From assembly GCF_025340265.1 (NCBI RefSeq), contig NZ_CP022707.1, forward strand, positions 2,170,501-2,234,500: a DNA stretch of 64,000 nucleotides. Reading direction: 5' to 3'. Positions 38,301 through 48,057 of the stretch are shown here, piece by piece (positions within the stretch are counted from its first letter, which is position 1; every line of letters starts with the position of its first letter). Below the pieces are notes generated by a model. The model saw only the letters and a program-made list of their open reading frames with translations. It had not been told where the DNA came from and did not search any database. This stretch comes from Novosphingobium sp. 9. Its GTDB lineage: Bacteria > Pseudomonadota > Alphaproteobacteria > Sphingomonadales > Sphingomonadaceae. Made by a program: the position numbers and the translations under genes.

Positions 38301-38463
38301 GCAGCACTTCGCTGTGCACGACGCCACTCTTGTTGGAGAAGTCATGGTCGCGATCGAGCCGCTCGTCGCGAAGGCGCGAGGCCGAGCGATAGGCAGCCGC
38401 CGCCACCGCCGAGGATCCGGCGGCGCGGGAAATGACTTTGGCCGAGAAGTGATAGATCGCCAT
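35396..38463 (-). CDS. traA: MobA/MobL-type conjugative relaxase TraA, apparent 3' frameshift
   Basis: A relaxase-helicase of about 1022 residues that nicks oriT and unwinds the strand for transfer. The N-terminus AIYHFSAKVISRAAGSSAVA AAYRSASRL-type start carries the MobA/L fold with the metal triad region RPHAHVMLGL; the RecD-like helicase has GYAGTGKSAML, LVIDEAGMIGTRQ and VVLVGDPQQLQ. The start is ATG 38463. The open frame runs on to 35215, but adding one G at 35403-35404 ends it at 35396 with GRGRGLGL, the expected tail; the extra 60 residues look non-coding. Confidence 0.92.
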
Positions 38464-38492
38464 GGCGGCGATCGATTTACTCCTCCAGCAGC

Positions 38493-38520
38493 ACGTCGGC
38501 ACGACGTATAAGCGCGCCCT
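38493..38520. other. oriT: oriT with MOBQ-type nic site
   Basis: Between the divergent traA and traC-like genes. ACGTCG (38493-38498) and CGACGT (38502-38507) form an inverted repeat directly before TAAGCGCGCCCT (38509-38520), which differs by one base from the RSF1010/MOBQ nic sequence TAAGTGCGCCCT. Layout and place fit an origin of transfer for the TraA relaxase. Confidence 0.78.
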
Positions 38521-38637
38521 CACACGATTTGCTCGCGTTCGGGATCACGCTGTTTCAGGGCGTTCCAGCCTCTTGCTGGCCTGTGAGACACCCGATAGCT
38601 GGACTGTCCGCTTCCCTCCAGAAGAAGGACACCCCCC

Positions 38638-38988
38638 ATGCGCAAACCGCGTGATTACGATGCCGAGCTCAAGGCGCTCGACGACAAGGCCCGGCAGCTC
38701 AAGCACCGCAAGGTCCAGCAGCTGGGCGAGCTCGTCACCGCCACCGGTGCCGATGCGCTCTCGATCGAGGAACTGGCAGGCGCTCTGCTTGCCATGGTGA
38801 GCAGCGCAGAGCCTGCGCGACGGGAGGCGTGGCGCAAGCGCGGCGCCGCCTTCTTTTCTGGCGAGCGAACCGGGACGAGCGGTCGTCAACTCGAAGGCCC
38901 TGGCGGCGGCGCTGGCAGCGACGAGCGCGGCGCTGCGGCGCAGCCGGGCAGCGCGCCATCGTCTGCTCGCAGCGAAGGCCCGGCATGA
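38638..38988 (+). CDS. TraC-like conjugal transfer accessory protein
   Basis: A 116-residue basic protein. The first 80 residues (RKPRDYDAELKALDDKARQL, KVQQLGELVTATGADALSIE) match the small TraC-type proteins encoded beside Ti-type traA; a Gly/Ser/Ala-rich tail follows. Such proteins help the relaxase bind oriT. It lies immediately right of the oriT candidate and is divergent from traA; AAGAAGGAC precedes the ATG. Confidence 0.78.
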   Translation: MRKPRDYDAELKALDDKARQLKHRKVQQLGELVTATGADALSIEELAGALLAMVSSAEPARREAWRKRGAAFFSGERTGTSGRQLEGPGGGAGSDERGAAAQPGSAPSSARSEGPA

Positions 38989-39004
38989 CACCCGGGACTG
39001 GCAG

Positions 39005-39214
39005 GTGAAGCGGCGCGAGCGTACGCGCCAGCTGATCGAGCTTGGCGGGCTTGTCGCCAAGGCCGGGCTGGTCGATCTGACCGGTGATGATCGGGCGGTG
39101 ATCCTTGGCGTTCTCGTCGACGCCGCCGCGCGCTTGCGCACCGCAGAGCGCGAGGCGGCGCTGACCTTGTGGCGGCGGCGCGGGGCGCGCGCCTTTGCCG
39201 AAGACAGGGAATGA
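39005..39214 (+). CDS. TraD-like conjugal transfer accessory protein
   Basis: About 69 residues from a GTG at 39005; KRRERTRQLIELGGLVAKAG and LTGDDRAVILGVLVDAAARL are typical of small TraD proteins of traA-linked operons. An ATG at 38985, in an ATGA overlap with the traC-like stop, would be the natural start, but it is one base out of frame; one missing base there would give MTTRDWQVKRRERT. So the start may be hidden by a base-calling loss. Confidence 0.7.
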   Translation: MKRRERTRQLIELGGLVAKAGLVDLTGDDRAVILGVLVDAAARLRTAEREAALTLWRRRGARAFAEDRE

Positions 39215-39247
39215 TGGGCAGGCACCAGGCTGGGCCTGCGGATACGA

Positions 39248-40195
39248 TCAGGAGGCGCTGTGGCCGACCGCACGCTTGCCTGCGAGTGCTTCGAGATCGG
39301 CGATCCGCTCTGAACAGATCGCGTGCACCACGCGGCCCAGTTCCTCGACCTGCTCACCCAGCCAGGTCAGTTCCTCGGCAGTGATCTTGTAGTGCTTCGA
39401 ATAGCGCGCCTTGACGTAGGCTTCCTTGAGCTTCTCGAAGGTTCCGCGCTGCCAGCGATTGTCGCGCGGCCAGACGTGGACAAGCCGCGGATCGAGGCGC
39501 TCGGCGTGCGTGCGCAGAAACGCCAGATTGTGCACGTGGGGCGTGTAGAAAGTGCTGACCAGCAGCACGCAGTGGTAGAGGCTTTCACTCGTCTGATGAA
39601 ACAGGAAGGCTGCTTCCTTTGGAAAGTCTTGAGCCACTGCATCATTCGCCAGCTTGAATTTTCGCATCGAGGCAGAAAACCACTCGCCATAATATTCCCG
39701 CGCCATATCGAGCGCGGCCTGCGGCGTCTTGGGCTGGGGCTGGGCAAGCTCGCTGTTATCGCTCTGGTAGAGCACGATCCCGTCGCGGGCGATGTCCATG
39801 AAGAAATAACGGCCATGGGCCAGGCCATCATTCACTTCCTGCAGGGTATGAACGATGAAGTTGACCGGCGTGCGGATCGTCCCGGTCATCCCGTATTCGC
39901 GCATCAGCCGGTCATCGACTTTCGACCAGTATTTGACGCGGTCGGTCAGCCGCTTGTCACTGACGATGATCAGCAGATCATAGTCCGACTGGTAGCCCTT
40001 GGCGGTATGCGGTTCATCGACCCAACCGCCGCGCGCATAGCTGCCGTAGAGCACGATCTTGGCGATGCGCCCCTTCTTCTTCCACTCGTGGGTCGAGAGC
40101 GCGAAAGCGTCCTCGAATTCCTCGAAGACGAGCTGCACCACGCGCTCGAGTTCGCGTTGCTTGTTCGCAGGAAGATGATCGAGATCGGTTTTCAT
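39248..40195 (-). CDS. nucleotidyltransferase-HEPN fusion protein
   Basis: A 315-residue protein from the ATG at 40195. The N-terminal MNT domain has IVLYGSYARGGWVDE (GSxxRG) and SDYDLLIIV (metal-binding Asp pair). The C-terminal part (about 170-310) looks like a HEPN domain (FLFHQTSESLYHCVLLVSTF, TPHVHNLAFLRTHAE). MNT and HEPN are usually separate antitoxin and toxin; here they are joined, as in some conflict-system proteins. Whether it adenylylates its own HEPN part is not known. Convergent with the traD-like gene. Confidence 0.78.
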   Translation of the reverse strand: MKTDLDHLPANKQRELERVVQLVFEEFEDAFALSTHEWKKKGRIAKIVLYGSYARGGWVDEPHTAKGYQSDYDLLIIVSDKRLTDRVKYWSKVDDRLMREYGMTGTIRTPVNFIVHTLQEVNDGLAHGRYFFMDIARDGIVLYQSDNSELAQPQPKTPQAALDMAREYYGEWFSASMRKFKLANDAVAQDFPKEAAFLFHQTSESLYHCVLLVSTFYTPHVHNLAFLRTHAERLDPRLVHVWPRDNRWQRGTFEKLKEAYVKARYSKHYKITAEELTWLGEQVEELGRVVHAICSERIADLEALAGKRAVGHSAS

Positions 40196-40512
40196 GACAG
40201 GCCTTTCCAGCGACTCTGCGCATTTGCACTTCACGGCGCAAGCGCGAAGCGTCCCGGATCAGGCAAATGGCACTGCCCCGTCCGCCCAATGGGGCAGGAT
40301 TTACGCCTCCAGCGCGAGCCGTGTGCGCACATCTGAAAAATATTTTTGCCTGCGCTACAGTGCGACAAGGTTCGCCATGGCCGTACACGGTTCGCCACCG
40401 TGCCCCTGCCTCATTGACAGGCACCGGTGACAGGTCTTGCGCTCGTATCGAAATGCCTCAATTCTACTCGTGGCCGGCCAGTCCCCCTCACCTTCGATGA
40501 AGGACTACGCCC
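40196..40512. other. intergenic region upstream of alpA
   Basis: About 317 bp between the divergent MNT-HEPN and alpA genes. No gene is supported; an AT-richer patch (AAAAATATTTTTGCC near 40337) may belong to a promoter. Confidence 0.4.
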
Positions 40513-40728
40513 ATGAATACCCCGCTTCCCGACCGTTACCTGCGCCTCCATGTCGTGCTCGACCGCACCGGGCTGTCGCGTGCGACGCTCTATCGCAAGA
40601 TCCAGGAAGGCACTTTCCCGAGGCAAGTGCGTATCGCCCAGCGCTGTGCCGGATGGCGCGAGAGCGCCATCAGCGAATGGCAACGCAATCCCGTCGGCTA
40701 TCGCGCCGCCGATCACGCGCCCGGCTAA
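40513..40728 (+). CDS. alpA: AlpA family DNA-binding regulator
   Basis: A 71-residue MerR-like protein: RYLRLHVVLDRTGLSRATLY and RKIQEGTFPRQVRIAQR then GWRESAISEWQRN match AlpA, which controls integrase expression and excision in mobile elements. It is likely the regulator of the island's integrase or transfer genes, possibly through the heptamer cluster before int; that link is inference. Confidence 0.92.
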   Translation: MNTPLPDRYLRLHVVLDRTGLSRATLYRKIQEGTFPRQVRIAQRCAGWRESAISEWQRNPVGYRAADHAPG

Positions 40729-40789
40729 ACCTGCCGCTTGCAACGAAGGTGGGAGCCGACCGGCGTGCCGGGCGGCTCCTGCTCCTTGG

Positions 40790-41071
40790 CTACCATCGCC
40801 CCTGCTGCTGCCGCTCGTAGGAGTCTGCAACCAGCCGCAAGGCCAGCGACAGGTGCTGCACTACCTCATCGGTACTCAGACCCATGCGAGCTGCGACCTG
40901 CTCGTTGGAGAGGTCTTCGTAACAGGCCAGCCGGAACACTTCCTGCTCGCGTGCCGGCAAGGCGTGCACGGCACACAGCATGCGGCGCAACTGGGGATTG
41001 GTGATCCGGCGAAACCGCCAGCGCTGGGCCCATTCGCGCACCCGCTGGTGCAGGATGATCGCAGCGCGCAT
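40790..41071 (-). CDS. sigma-70 region 4-like HTH protein
   Basis: A 93-residue protein whose ATG (41071) overlaps the ardC stop. LRRMLCAVHALPAREQEVFR, then LACYEDLSNEQVAARMGLST and DEVVQHLSLAL have the form of sigma factor region 4; no region 2 is present. Probably a DNA-binding regulator of the ardC/transfer block, co-transcribed with ardC. The longer open frame to 41176 lies inside ardC and is discarded. Confidence 0.72.
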   Translation of the reverse strand: MRAAIILHQRVREWAQRWRFRRITNPQLRRMLCAVHALPAREQEVFRLACYEDLSNEQVAARMGLSTDEVVQHLSLALRLVADSYERQQQGRW

Positions 41072-41958
41072 CACTGGCCTCCTGTCGCAAAGGCCAGCAG
41101 GTAATCGGCGCCCTTGCTGGCAGCACTGGCCGCGCGGAAGATCGCCTTCTCGTCGGCCCGCAGCACCTCGAGCCATGATCCGATGTAATCGCTGTGTCGT
41201 ACCGTCGGCTCGATCCCGAGCGAGGCACAGGCAAAGGCCGATGTCAGCTCGGCGACCAGTTCTTCTCTTGCGTACGAAGCCGAACCGAATGCACCGCTCT
41301 GGTCACGCTCCAGCCGCCCCTTCCCTCCGGCATAATGCCCCATCTCGTGCAGCGCCGTCCGGAACCAGTTGATCGGCTCGGGGAACGCGGCCTGCGGGGG
41401 CACCTGCACATAGTCCTCGAGCGGGGAATAGAAGGCCGATGGCCCACCGATGCGGAAGTCCGCGCCCGAATTGGCGATCAGGCGATCCACCTCGGCAATC
41501 GCGATCACCGGGTCGGTTGGTGCAGCGCTATCCGCCAGCGTCTCGGGCAGCCCCTCGCACTGGTCGAAGTTGAACACCACGAAGCGCTTGAGAAAGGCGA
41601 TCGTCCTTGCGTCACGATCCTCGCTGCGAGCCTTCTCGGCTTCTTCACGGGGCGTGAAGCGGTCGGCATAGCATACCACTGTCCCGGTCTCGCCGCGCCG
41701 GACATTGCCCCCTGCCGCTGCGGCCTGCCTGTAGGTCAGCCAGCGCTGCGAGGTGAACCCGCGCTCGATCCCCTCGCACCACAACAGCAGCACGTTAATC
41801 CCCGAATACAACCTACCGGTCACGGCATTGCCCGGCATCGTCACCGGGCATCTGTCGGCCTCCCATGGCTGTACCCATGGCACCCGTCCCTCTTCCAGCT
41901 GCGCGATGATCCGGTTGGTAACCTCGCCATAGAGGCTGTGCCGTTCGTCCTTGGCCAT
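41071..41958 (-). CDS. ardC: ArdC-like antirestriction protein
   Basis: A 295-residue protein. The N-terminal single-stranded-DNA-binding domain has LYGEVTNRIIAQLEEGRVPW and VTGRLYSGINVLLLW; the C-terminal zinc metalloprotease-like domain has FRTALHEMGHYAGGKGRLER with HExxH near 203. ArdC protects incoming DNA from restriction during conjugation. The ATG at 41958 gives the family N-terminus; upstream in-frame sequence is not homologous. Confidence 0.93.
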   Translation of the reverse strand: MAKDERHSLYGEVTNRIIAQLEEGRVPWVQPWEADRCPVTMPGNAVTGRLYSGINVLLLWCEGIERGFTSQRWLTYRQAAAAGGNVRRGETGTVVCYADRFTPREEAEKARSEDRDARTIAFLKRFVVFNFDQCEGLPETLADSAAPTDPVIAIAEVDRLIANSGADFRIGGPSAFYSPLEDYVQVPPQAAFPEPINWFRTALHEMGHYAGGKGRLERDQSGAFGSASYAREELVAELTSAFACASLGIEPTVRHSDYIGSWLEVLRADEKAIFRAASAASKGADYLLAFATGGQ

Positions 41959-42550
41959 AGTGTCTCTCGCTCCTTCCTCAACCGCCATGGCCCGGCGCCA
42001 GGGTGGCGGGGGGCGGCAGGAGCGCACCGGACAGCCCCGCCGGCCAAGGCGGGGCGCACCTGCAAGGCTGCAACGAAGTGGAAGACCCGGACAGCGCAAG
42101 CGGCCGGGTTGCGCCCCGGCGAGGCGGGGCTATCGGGTAGCGACGCCCCCCGTCACCTGGAGCCGCCAGGCCCACAATACCTAACCCCGCCGCGTGACAT
42201 CACGCGGCGACCGCATGGCGCGCCTGCACCGCAGGGGCGCTCACAAGCGTCAGGCGATCGTTACGGCTTTGCCGACGAGACCCTTGGGGCTCGGCCGAAG
42301 CGCATGCGGAGGTAGAGCGCGGCCGGGGCCGCAAGGGGCCGGGACGCCCGCACTGTCTGCAATAGATCCTGACCCAGGCAGCTGACCAGACTGCAGCGCT
42401 TGATGGATTAGGCAACAATTCTGTCAGTCGAATATGCGCCCATCCAGGTCATTCAGGCGCTAAGACCCAGTCCGCGAAAGCCGCCAATCCAGCCACCAAC
42501 GCGAAGCGTTCGCCAGTAGGCGTCGCTCGCGTCAATGCGGTGCGGTCCGT
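41959..42550. other. intergenic region upstream of ardC
   Basis: About 590 bp of very GC-rich sequence between ardC and the convergent-end of the HWE kinase. It should include the ardC promoter. No gene, tRNA or att-like copy is seen. Confidence 0.4.
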
Positions 42551-43630
42551 TCAGTCGGCCAACTCGGCAATTAGCGAGCGCATCTCGAAGTACAATCCGC
42601 CCGCTTCGAAACGGTGGTCGACGACACTCGACCTGCCAAGGCCCATCCCGATTAGCCGGGATCCAAATCCTTTACGCGATGGAGGCGATACCAGCGGTCC
42701 ACCCCGCTCGGCCCAGGAAAGCGAGAGATGGGTGTCGTCGATGCTCCATGACAGGGTCACTCGTCCCTCTGGCGTCGATAGCGCGCCATACTTGGCGGCG
42801 TTCGTACAAAGCTCATGCAACATCAGAGTCAGCGCGACCGCGACCCTGGATCCGATCGCAGTGTCAGGCCCTTCGACGACGATCTGTCCACCGGGATCAT
42901 GCGGTTCCAACGATGCTGAGACGACTTCCAAGAGTGACGCGGATGACCAGTCCTGACGCAGCAGGATGTCGTGCGCGTGTCCAAGCGCACCCAACCGCTT
43001 CGAGAAACTCTCCATTTGCTTTGTCGCAGCCGCATCCCGCAACGTCTGCACGGCAATCGCCTGAACCAGCGCAAGCGTGTTCTTAAGGCGATGCCCGAGT
43101 TCCTGGTTGACCAGTTTCAGGCTTTCCTGCGCCCTGACGGTGTTGGTGGTTTCCACGACCGTATCGAGCATTCCGACCACGGTCCCGTCCGCGAGGCGCA
43201 GCGGACTGTAGCAGAAGGTGAACCAGGCCTGCTCTTCCTCGCCGCTACGGTCGATAATCAGTGGAAAGTTCTCAATATATGTTGGGATGCCAGTATAGGC
43301 GCGTTCCGCAATGGGGCCGATAGAGGCCCACCCCTCCGACCATATGTCGGCAAAGGAGCGTCCCAGTGCGACATGCTTGTTCCCCAGAATGGGGATGAAG
43401 GCGTCATTATAGATCGTCGTGTAACGATCGCCCCAGACAATGGCCTTGGGAAAGCTCGAATCCAGGATCTGGCGCACAACGATTTCGAGTTCTGAAGGCC
43501 AGTTGGCCCTCGGTCCCAGCGGCGTCGTGCTCCAGTCGAAGGCATCGACGCGCGCACGCATATCCGGCTCAGTTTGAATATCGTGGCAGACCTGTTCGCC
43601 ATGTTCTGCGGTCGTATTCGTCAGGCTCAA
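42551..43630 (-). CDS. HWE-family histidine kinase with PAS domain
   Basis: A 359-residue soluble kinase. The PAS-like N-terminal part (FDWSTTPLGPRANWPSELEI, YNDAFIPILGNKH) precedes the HWE core: phospho-acceptor region LGHRLKNTLALVQAIAVQ, N-box LHELCTNAAKYGALS, the WAERGGP motif and GFGSRLI. HWE kinases are abundant in sphingomonads and often serve light or general stress signalling; no LOV-type NCRFLQ motif is seen. It faces away from the larger HWE kinase across 340 bp. Confidence 0.9.
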   Translation of the reverse strand: MSLTNTTAEHGEQVCHDIQTEPDMRARVDAFDWSTTPLGPRANWPSELEIVVRQILDSSFPKAIVWGDRYTTIYNDAFIPILGNKHVALGRSFADIWSEGWASIGPIAERAYTGIPTYIENFPLIIDRSGEEEQAWFTFCYSPLRLADGTVVGMLDTVVETTNTVRAQESLKLVNQELGHRLKNTLALVQAIAVQTLRDAAATKQMESFSKRLGALGHAHDILLRQDWSSASLLEVVSASLEPHDPGGQIVVEGPDTAIGSRVAVALTLMLHELCTNAAKYGALSTPEGRVTLSWSIDDTHLSLSWAERGGPLVSPPSRKGFGSRLIGMGLGRSSVVDHRFEAGGLYFEMRSLIAELAD

Positions 43631-43972
43631 CTTTGACTCCCATCGGCGCGCGCGGGAGCGGGACGCTCACTTGATAGGGACGAAACCGGTAGGAATCGTC
43701 GCGCAAGGCCCCAACGCTATCACAGCGGTGCTGGGCGTCAAAGGCGATGACGGGCTTATATTCGGTCGAAAACCCTCATGCTCTGCGCAGGCGCTTCGAC
43801 GGTCGCCAAGCTGACGTCCCGCTGCCCGCTAAATGGAGATTGGCCGCTGACACCATAAGATCTCGCTCCACTGCGAATTCCAACTTGTGCTCCCTTGCCG
43901 CAGAAACAATGCGCTATAAAAAAATTTTTCTGCGCCCATCCGGCACCTTTCGGGAGAAGAAGCGTTGATGGC
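43631..43972. other. divergent intergenic region between two HWE kinases
   Basis: About 340 bp with no supported gene. It should hold both kinase promoters. GGGAGAAGAAG near 43951 is the probable ribosome site of the larger kinase. Confidence 0.45.
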
Positions 43973-46900
43973 ATGCCATCATTGCAGCGGCTCTTACGAG
44001 TTGCCCCTCCTGAAAGCGTTCCTTTGCCTGTTATCGATCCGCCGGGCCATCATTCGGCGCAGAAGCTCTTTTCCGGCTCCGGTGAAATTCGCTCAATAGG
44101 TCGGTATCTGGATTGGGCGAAAACGCCTTTGGGGCCTGTTGACAGTTGGCCGCAGAGCCTTCGCTCGACGGTAAGGACGCTGCTGTCGTCACAATATCCG
44201 ATGGTTCTGACGTGGGGCGGTGATTTCACCCAGATTTACAACGATGCCTATTCCAAGCTGATCGGAGACAGACATCCTGCCGGGCTCGGTGCCGATATTC
44301 GAATAACGCTGGCAGAGGCATGGGGGACGCTTGGCCCGATGATCGAGCGGGTGATGGCGACGGGAGATGCGAACTGGACACCGGCGTTACCCTCGAGATG
44401 CATCGCTCGGGCTATCGGGAAGAGGCTTATTTTTCGGTAAGCCACGCTCCGGCGGAGGATGACAATGGTGTGATCTCCGGGATGCTTGCGGTGTGCTCGG
44501 AGGTGACTGAGCAGATAGTGGGGGAGCGCCGCCTCAAGCTGCTTCGCGAACTCGCTGCCAGGGCGGCCAGCGCAGTGCAGACGAGGCAAGCCGCGCTCGA
44601 TATCATGGCCGCGCTTGCCGATGACCCCCTCGACATACCTTATGCTGCGCTGCTGTTGCGCGCTGCGACCGGACATGAAGTTGCCGCGTCCTTTGGTCTT
44701 GCGGCCGATATTCTTCGCCAGATGGCAGACGAAGGCGATCCTTGGGGCTTGTCCGCTGCACTGCGAGGCTCCAGCTTCGTCATTGATACGGCGAACATCC
44801 ATGTAGCAGCGCAAGGCGGCGCCTATCTCGATCCAGTAGTCTCAGCCATTTGCCTACCCGTGCTGGGCGAGCAGAATGCGATCGATGGTCTTCTCGTGTG
44901 CGCAATTTCGCCCAACCGGGCGCTCGACGAGGCCTACCGGTCATTCTTCGAGCTTGTAGGTGGGCAGGTTTCCGTTGCGATACGCAATGCCAAGGCGCGT
45001 GAGCATGAGCAGCGCCGTGCCGCCGAAATGGCCGAACTCGATCGAGCCAAGACGACGTTCTTCTCCAACGTCTCGCACGAGTTTCGCACTCCCCTCACGC
45101 TGATACTCGGACCGCTCGAGGAAGCGCTGAGCGATGAGCCCGCCTCCATGCCGGCCCATCGCGATGCGCTCGAGCTTGCGCACCGCAATGCGCTTCGCAT
45201 GCTGCGTCTCGTGAACACCCTTCTCGATTTCTCCCGAGTGGAGGCGAGCCGGATGGCAGCAGCGCCCGAGCCTGTCGATCTTGCTGCGCTGACGGTTGAC
45301 CTGGCCTCCAATTTTCGGGCGGCGGTTGAAAAGGCCGGTCTGGATTTTCGTGTCAAGGCGCTTGCGCTGTCGCGGCCTGCCCGCGTCGATCGCGAGATGT
45401 ATGAGAAGATCGTGCTCAACCTCGTTTCCAACGCCTTCAAGTTCACGCACGAAGGGTCGATCGAGGTCCGTTTGAGTGAAGCCGACGATGCGGCCATACT
45501 GACCGTGAGCGACACCGGCGCTGGTATTGCAACCCACGAACTTGATAACGTGTTCGTTCGGTTCCACCGCATCGCCGGGCAAAAATCTCGCAGCTATGAA
45601 GGCTCGGGTATCGGTCTGGCGTTGGTCAGGCAGCTGGTCGAACTCCAGGGCGGCACCATCGTGGCTGAAAGCGCGGGTGAAGGGCGCGGGTCGGCATTCA
45701 CGGTCACGCTCCCTCTTGCGCAGCCGGGAACGGGCTCCGCTCCTCTCGGCACAGGTGAATTTGAATCAACCTCCGTTCGCGCGAGCGCTTACGTCGAGGA
45801 GGCATTGCGATGGCTCCCTGAGGAGGCACTCCCCCTGTCCGAGCCCGCGCCACAGCGCCCACGGATCCTGCTGGCCGATGACAATGCCGACATGCGCGCC
45901 TACGTGCGACGACTGTTGGCACCGGATTTCAACGTCACCGTCGCCGCTGACGGCGCTGAGGCTCTAGCCCTGGCCCGCGAGACGAGGCCGGACCTTGTGC
46001 TGTCGGACATCATGATGCCGCACCTGGATGGATTCGGACTCCTTCGCGCGCTTCGGGACGAGCCAGCGACGCAGACCATCCCCGTCATTTTCCTCTCTGC
46101 CAGGGCTGGTGAGGACGCACGGATCGAAAGCCTCGAGGCAGGCGCAGACGATCATCTTGTAAAGCCCTTCAGCGCCCTAGAGCTGCGCGCGCGTATCGGC
46201 GGGGCGCTTGACCTTGCCGAGCTGCGCGGTGAAAAGGCGGCCCGCGAGCGGGTTTCTCGGGCGCGCGAGCAAACTGACCTTGCCCAGGCTGCGCAGTGGC
46301 GCAGCGAACAGCACCTTCAGGCGCTCACTGACGCCCTGCCCGTGCTGATCTCACATGTCGATCGCGACTTGCGCTATCGCTTTGTAAACCGCGCGTATGA
46401 AGGCTGGCTGGGCCGCCCGATCGACGAAATTCTCGGGGCCCGCGTTGAGGACATGATCGGCTCGGAAGCGCTTGGCCACGTTCAACAGCACATTGACGCC
46501 GCGCTGGCCGGTACGGAAGTTCAATTCGAAACCTTCATGCCGTACTCCGGCATCAGACCGAGACATATTCGCGTGGATTATATTCCGCAGCGCGGTCCCG
46601 ATGGCTCGATTGAGGGATTCTATGGGCTTGTTCAGGATATATCCGAACGCAAGCTCGCCGAGCGGCATCGCGAACTGCTCGTCGATGAGTTGAACCACCG
46701 AGTCAAGAATACGCTCGCCGTCGTACAGTCAATTGCCGCGCAGTCCTTCAAAGGGGATCGTCAGCCTGCGGAGGCCCGCGCGGCATTCGAAGGGCGCCTG
46801 CTCGCATTGTCGGATGCGCATAATCTGCTGACCCAGGAAAGCTGGGATTACGCCATGCTGGCGGATATCGTTGAGAATGCAATCCGGCCATTTGGTGAAA

Positions 46901-47271
46901 GCCGTTTCGATGTCACTGGACCGGCGATCGCCCTTGAACCAAAAGCAGCGGTCAGCATCGCCCTCGCGCTTCATGAGCTTTGCACCAATGCCGCCAAATA
47001 CGGCGCGCTTTTGGCTGCTCGAGGACGTGTGAGGGTCTCGTGGGATGTGGAGGAGGAACAAGATCCGAAATTCCACCTGAGTTGGGAAGAACATGGTGGC
47101 CCGCCTGTTTCGGCAAGGTCGCGGCAGGGGTTCGGGTCGCGCCTCATCGAGCGCGGCCTTGCAGCCGAACTGGGCGGCACGGCGGAAATGTCCTTCGCGC
47201 GCGAAGGGTTGAAGTGCCTGATCGCAGCGCCACTGGCCAACCTGGGAGGTCGCGATGTCTCTCGCGGGTAA
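43973..47271 (+). CDS. hybrid sensor kinase with HisKA, REC and HWE modules, apparent frameshift
   Basis: Two frames make one protein of about 1099 residues. Order: PAS-like (LDWAKTPLGPVDSWPQSLRS), GAF-like, HisKA with FFSNVSHEFRTPLTLILGPL, its ATPase (GIGLALVRQLVELQGG), a receiver domain (ILLADDNADMRAYVRRLL, LVLSDIMMPHLDG), a second PAS, then an HWE module (VDELNHRVKNTLAVVQSIAA, HELCTNAAKYGALL, GFGSRLIERGL). The frame breaks at the C run 44390-44392; one extra C joins WTPALP to LEMHRSGYREE. Two kinase cores in one chain are unusual. It overlaps the next regulator gene by 17 bp. Confidence 0.88.
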
Positions 47272-47641
47272 GCGCGTGTTGATCGTGGAAGACGAAATGA
47301 TCGTTGCCATGAATATCGAAGACACTTTGATGGACCTGGGCGCGATCGTGATCGGCCCGGCCATGCGACTGGATACCGCGCTGGAACTCGCCGGACGCGA
47401 GGAGTTCGACGTCGCCATGCTGGACGTGAACATTCATGGCGGGCGATCCTATCCGGTCGCCACCCTACTGAGATCGCGCGGCATCCCCTTCATATTTGCC
47501 ACAGGCTATGGTCATGCGAGCGATGGAGAGGATTTCAGTGACGTTGCGACGCTAGCTAAACCGTTCCGCGCAGCAGATCTCGAAGCAGCACTTTGCAACG
47601 CTCTTCAATCGCGGCGGAACGTGCCGCGTAAGTCCTTGTAG
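47255..47641 (+). CDS. single-domain response regulator
   Basis: A 128-residue receiver domain only: VLIVEDEMIVAMNIED with the acidic pair, VAMLDVNIHGG with phospho-Asp near 57, and TLAKPF with the conserved Lys. No output domain. The overlap with the upstream kinase gene shows that they are translated together, so it is the likely phosphate acceptor for the HWE module. Confidence 0.93.
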   Translation: MSLAGKRVLIVEDEMIVAMNIEDTLMDLGAIVIGPAMRLDTALELAGREEFDVAMLDVNIHGGRSYPVATLLRSRGIPFIFATGYGHASDGEDFSDVATLAKPFRAADLEAALCNALQSRRNVPRKSL

Positions 47642-48057
47642 CGCCTCAGGGGCATCGATACCTTAGAACAGCCGCTGTATCGTTACCAGATCCGGTCATT
47701 CGCCCTCCGGTCGTTGGATGGCACGAACTAATCGGCTGCCGCCTCGTCTTGAACGTCAGCTATTTCCGGTGCCCTACTCCGGACCGGACATTCGCCTAAC
47801 GGCCAATCTTCGGCGTCTAGGATGGGTTAGCCGACGGGCCGCACCTGGAGGTTGAAATTCGACGGCTGAACGATCGACGAGGGTCGATGACTGGCGTGGT
47901 TTCCCCCAACGAAAACCATTCACTGTACGCACGCCTCTGCAAGAATTCGGTCTTGGTCAAAGCTATGCACAGAGATGGTCGCGGGCACGTTGATGGCCAG
48001 AGCAACCCGATATAGCTCTCACCCACAAAGCACCAAGACGGCAGGAGATCACTTCAG
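47642..48057. other. intergenic region upstream of HU gene
   Basis: About 416 bp with no supported gene on either strand. AGGAGAT at 48040-48046 is the HU ribosome site. I do not identify a promoter with confidence. Confidence 0.45.

Noticed and set aside
47817..48026. Minus-strand frame in the gap before HU
   Set aside because: No family, no ribosome site; composition does not look coding.
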